From the NCBI GenBank assembly GCA_963847345.1, contig CAWJZU010000018.1, positions 1 through 64,000 of the forward strand: DNA of 64,000 bases. Direction: 5' to 3'. A program made the translations under genes and the position numbers. This DNA comes from DATARH01 sp963847345 (GTDB taxonomy: Bacteria > Pseudomonadota > Alphaproteobacteria > ATCC43930 > CGMCC-115725). A model generated the notes under the pieces. That model was not told the origin of the DNA. It worked only from the letters and a program-made list of their open reading frames with translations, and ran no database searches. Positions 61,845 through 64,000 of the stretch are shown here, in pieces; the first letter of the stretch is position 1, and the number at the start of each line of letters is the position of its first letter.

Positions 61845-62513
61845 ATGCCTGGAAAAAATTGGCTGATCGAAGGCAAATACGTCGAGTATTGCAGTTGCGA
61901 TCTCGGCTGCCCCTGCGAGTCAATGGCTGATCCGACCTATGGCTACTGCACCGGCCTCGTCGGTTTCAGGATCGACAATGGTTTCTGCGAGGATGTGCGC
62001 CTCGATGATCTCACGGTTCTTGGTACCTTCTATTTTCCGAGGGCGATCCACCACGGTCAGGGCGTGTTTCAGCCGATCATTGACGAGCGCGCTGACGAAG
62101 CACAGCGGAATGCGCTGTTCTACATTCTCTCCGGCGAGGACCAGCCGGTCGGCACGATGTTCCAGATCTTCTCGGTCATCGTCGAGACTATCAAGGACCC
62201 GCTATTCGCTAAGATCGACTTCGACTGGGATCTGGAAAAGCGCCAAGCTAGGGTTGAAGTCGACGGTGTCTTGCATACCCGCAGCGAGCCAATCCGCAAC
62301 CCGGTTACTGATGAGGAGCACCGGATGCTGACCGTGCTGCCGAACGGCTGGGTCTTCCATGAAGCCGAAAGCGCTGCCGGCTTCGCGAAGGGGCTGGGGG
62401 CCATTAAGTTCGATCTCAACCGCCGTCATAGTTCGCTGGCGCAGGTCGCCTGGAACCAGAATGGCCTGGTTCACAGCTATGACGAGTACAAACAGAAATA
62501 CGGCCGACCCTGA
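61845..62513 (+). CDS. DUF1326 protein (second copy)
   Basis: A 222-residue paralogue of the divergent gene. The same Cys cluster appears as YVEYCSCDLGCPCESMADPT, and GYCTGLVGFRIDNGFCEDVR follows. GGGTGAGGAG precedes ATG 61845. Likeness to the first copy is strongest in the first 60 residues; the C-terminal halves differ (FDLNRRHSSLAQVAWNQNG here). It is followed by the DUF2182 gene after 40 bases. Confidence 0.85.
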   Translation: MPGKNWLIEGKYVEYCSCDLGCPCESMADPTYGYCTGLVGFRIDNGFCEDVRLDDLTVLGTFYFPRAIHHGQGVFQPIIDERADEAQRNALFYILSGEDQPVGTMFQIFSVIVETIKDPLFAKIDFDWDLEKRQARVEVDGVLHTRSEPIRNPVTDEEHRMLTVLPNGWVFHEAESAAGFAKGLGAIKFDLNRRHSSLAQVAWNQNGLVHSYDEYKQKYGRP

Positions 62514-62553
62514 TCGCCGAAAATCAGGGCGGGTCCGATCAGCAGCGGGGTTT

Positions 62554-63366
62554 GTGACCGTGACGGCTTCCGGTACGACCGTGCTCGAAGGAGTGCTGCA
62601 GCGCGAGCGGCTGGTTCTTGCCATCTCGCTCGCGGCGGTTGTCGGCCTTGCCTGGGCGTGGCTGCTGCTCGGTGCTGGGACAGGGATGAGTAGCGATCAC
62701 GCGATGAGCGGAATGGCGCACGCGATGATGCAGCCCGTCCTCTGGACCCCAGGCTACGCGGCGCTGATGTTCGCGATGTGGTGGGTGATGATGGCGGCGA
62801 TGATGCTGCCGAGCGCCGCGCCGATGCTGCTGCTATTCGCGCGCATCCACCGGGGCGAGCGCGCTGGCGGGCGCTCATACGTGCCGACCGGCATTTTCGC
62901 TGCTGGCTATCTTGTTGTATGGGGCGGGTTCAGCGCGCTTGCGACGGCCGCGCAGTGGGATCTGCAGCAGATCGATCTGCTGTCGCCGATGATGGCAACC
63001 TCGAGCCGGCTGCTCGCTGCTACAATCCTGATCGGTGCGGGAGCGTGGCAGCTGACGCCGATCAAGCGCATCTGCCTACAGCATTGCCGCTCGCCGCTGG
63101 GGTTTCTCGCCACGAGCTGGCGGCGCGGGAGGTTCGGCGCCTTTCGGATGGGTCTTGATCACGGGTCCTATTGCCTTGGCTGCTGCTGGTTCCTGATGGG
63201 ACTGCTATTCGTAGGCGGGATCATGAACCTGTTCTGGATCGCCGCATTGGCCGTGTTCGTGCTGATCGAAAAAGTGTTGCCGTTTGGGTCTTGGGTTGGC
63301 CGGATCGCCGGCGTCGGTGCGATCGCCTGGGGCGCTGCGATGCTGGCGAACGCAGCTACTATTTGA
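62554..63366 (+). CDS. DUF2182 predicted metal-binding integral membrane protein
   Basis: A 270-residue membrane protein of PF09948. About seven hydrophobic helices are visible. FAMWWVMMAAMMLPSAAPML is the family signature, with Met-rich pairs able to bind soft metals. IKRICLQHCRSPLGF and LDHGSYCLGCCWFLMGLLFV carry conserved Cys and His. The GTG at 62554 follows AGCGGGG. It is likely co-transcribed with the DUF1326 gene before it, a pairing seen in other genomes (family knowledge). Confidence 0.88.
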   Translation: MTVTASGTTVLEGVLQRERLVLAISLAAVVGLAWAWLLLGAGTGMSSDHAMSGMAHAMMQPVLWTPGYAALMFAMWWVMMAAMMLPSAAPMLLLFARIHRGERAGGRSYVPTGIFAAGYLVVWGGFSALATAAQWDLQQIDLLSPMMATSSRLLAATILIGAGAWQLTPIKRICLQHCRSPLGFLATSWRRGRFGAFRMGLDHGSYCLGCCWFLMGLLFVGGIMNLFWIAALAVFVLIEKVLPFGSWVGRIAGVGAIAWGAAMLANAATI

Positions 63367-63416
63367 TTGTGTCCGGTCGCGCTGGACGAGGGCCTCAAAC
63401 CGGCGAGGAGCAAGCG

Positions 63417-64000
63417 ATGCGATCGACAGCCCCCATAGACGAGGTGCTCAAGGCCGCCACCGATCGCGGCGACGTGCCGGGTGTCGTCGCAATGGCGGCG
63501 GACCGAAGCGGCCTCCTTTACAAAGGTGCGTTCGGGCGCCGTATCTTGCCCGACAGCGCAGCAATGACGGCCGACACCGTGTTCTGGATCGCCTCAATGA
63601 CGAAGGCGATCACCTCTGCGGCAGCGATGCAACTCGTCGAGCAGGGGAAACTCGTGCTCGATGAGCCGATCGCCAACATTCTGCCGGAACTTGCACGGCC
63701 GCAGGTGCTCGAAGGCTCCGATGCGGCCGGCGAGCCGCGCTTACGGCCGGCGCGTCGGGCGATCACGCTGCGCCACCTGATTACGCACACCTCCGGCTTC
63801 GTATACGACATTTGGAACCCGGAGATGGGCCGCTACATGGAGCGGAGGGACATTCCCGGGATCATTACCTGCCGGAATGCAGCCCTCGATCTGCCGCTCG
63901 CTTTCGACCCGGGCGATGCATGGGATTATGGCACCGGCATCGATTGGGTCGGCAAAGCAGTGGAGCGGGTCAGCGGACAACAGCTAACCCGAAATATGCA
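63417..64000 (+). CDS. Serine hydrolase, beta-lactamase class C-like (partial, runs off the window)
   Basis: The first 194 residues of a penicillin-binding/beta-lactamase-fold esterase. GAGGAG precedes ATG 63417. WIASMTKAITSAAAMQLVEQ contains the catalytic SxxK (Ser60, Lys63). ITLRHLITHTSGFVYDIWNP is typical, and DYGTGIDWVGKAVERVSGQQ holds the Tyr171-G position of the YxN-like motif. The C-terminal HxG part lies beyond the window end. No signal peptide is seen. Confidence 0.85.
   Translation, partial: MRSTAPIDEVLKAATDRGDVPGVVAMAADRSGLLYKGAFGRRILPDSAAMTADTVFWIASMTKAITSAAAMQLVEQGKLVLDEPIANILPELARPQVLEGSDAAGEPRLRPARRAITLRHLITHTSGFVYDIWNPEMGRYMERRDIPGIITCRNAALDLPLAFDPGDAWDYGTGIDWVGKAVERVSGQQLTRNM

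Noticed and set aside
1..64000. CRISPR array or rRNA genes
   Set aside because: No regularly spaced repeats and no rRNA-like sequence were seen on either strand.

Overview
The window is GC-rich chromosomal DNA. It most likely comes from an alphaproteobacterium of Rhodospirillales/Hyphomicrobiales type. The evidence is the recG-sdhE-mfd neighbourhood, a perfect CtrA-type box (TTAA-N7-TTAAC), DUF2852, OpgC, orphan NMT1-like binding proteins and CaiB-type CoA transferases. There is no rRNA gene and no CRISPR array; one tRNA (Glu, anticodon TTC) lies at 60163-60238.

Positions 1-19000 form a worn accessory region. It opens with a frameshifted IS110 transposase, an intact ParE-type toxin-antitoxin pair with a near-consensus and apparently leaderless promoter, and scraps of other toxin genes. 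Next come a GMC oxidoreductase and a TetR regulator with a palindromic operator in front of a DUF2852 gene. From about 5.8 to 18.2 kb lie the remains of an integrated element: an AlpA-like helix-turn-helix gene, a multiply frameshifted toprim primase, a frameshifted DUF3987 protein, an intact small ORF, a nonsense-mutated ORF and an integrase fragment. The element is interrupted or flanked by an IS256 remnant, two IS5-family copies and an IS1380 transposase. A shattered patatin-like gene and an NTF2-like gene lie among them.

Positions 19.5-31 kb are ordinary chromosome. They hold a Rieske ferredoxin and a NIPSNAP gene, an orphan NMT1-like binding protein, a stress-type cluster (universal stress protein, small charged proteins, Holin-X membrane protein), hisI, and a complete branched-chain amino acid type ABC transporter (livG-livF-binding protein-livH-livM).

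Positions 31-39 kb hold recG (one frameshift), sdhE, mfd (with an in-frame palindromic repeat) and a broken OFA-type MFS gene. Positions 40-49 kb hold a three-gene OpgC-SGNH-SGNH operon and the prkA-yeaH-spoVR stress operon. Positions 48.4-59 kb hold two CaiB-type CoA transferases, an amino acid ABC ATPase, a CapA-like gene, an orphan binding protein, gamma-glutamyltransferase, an aminotransferase, a sirtuin and an SDR. Positions 59.7-64 kb hold a VOC protein, tRNA-Glu with a small element boundary, divergent DUF1326 genes with a DUF2182 membrane protein, and the start of a serine hydrolase.

Three points stand out. (1) Palindromic repeats of at least three types occur, one of them in-frame inside mfd. 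(2) Single-base frameshifts are unusually frequent, even in housekeeping genes, so either assembly indels or gene decay must be considered. (3) Two little-described gene sets are present: OpgC with a paired active and apparently dead SGNH protein, and DUF1326/DUF2182.
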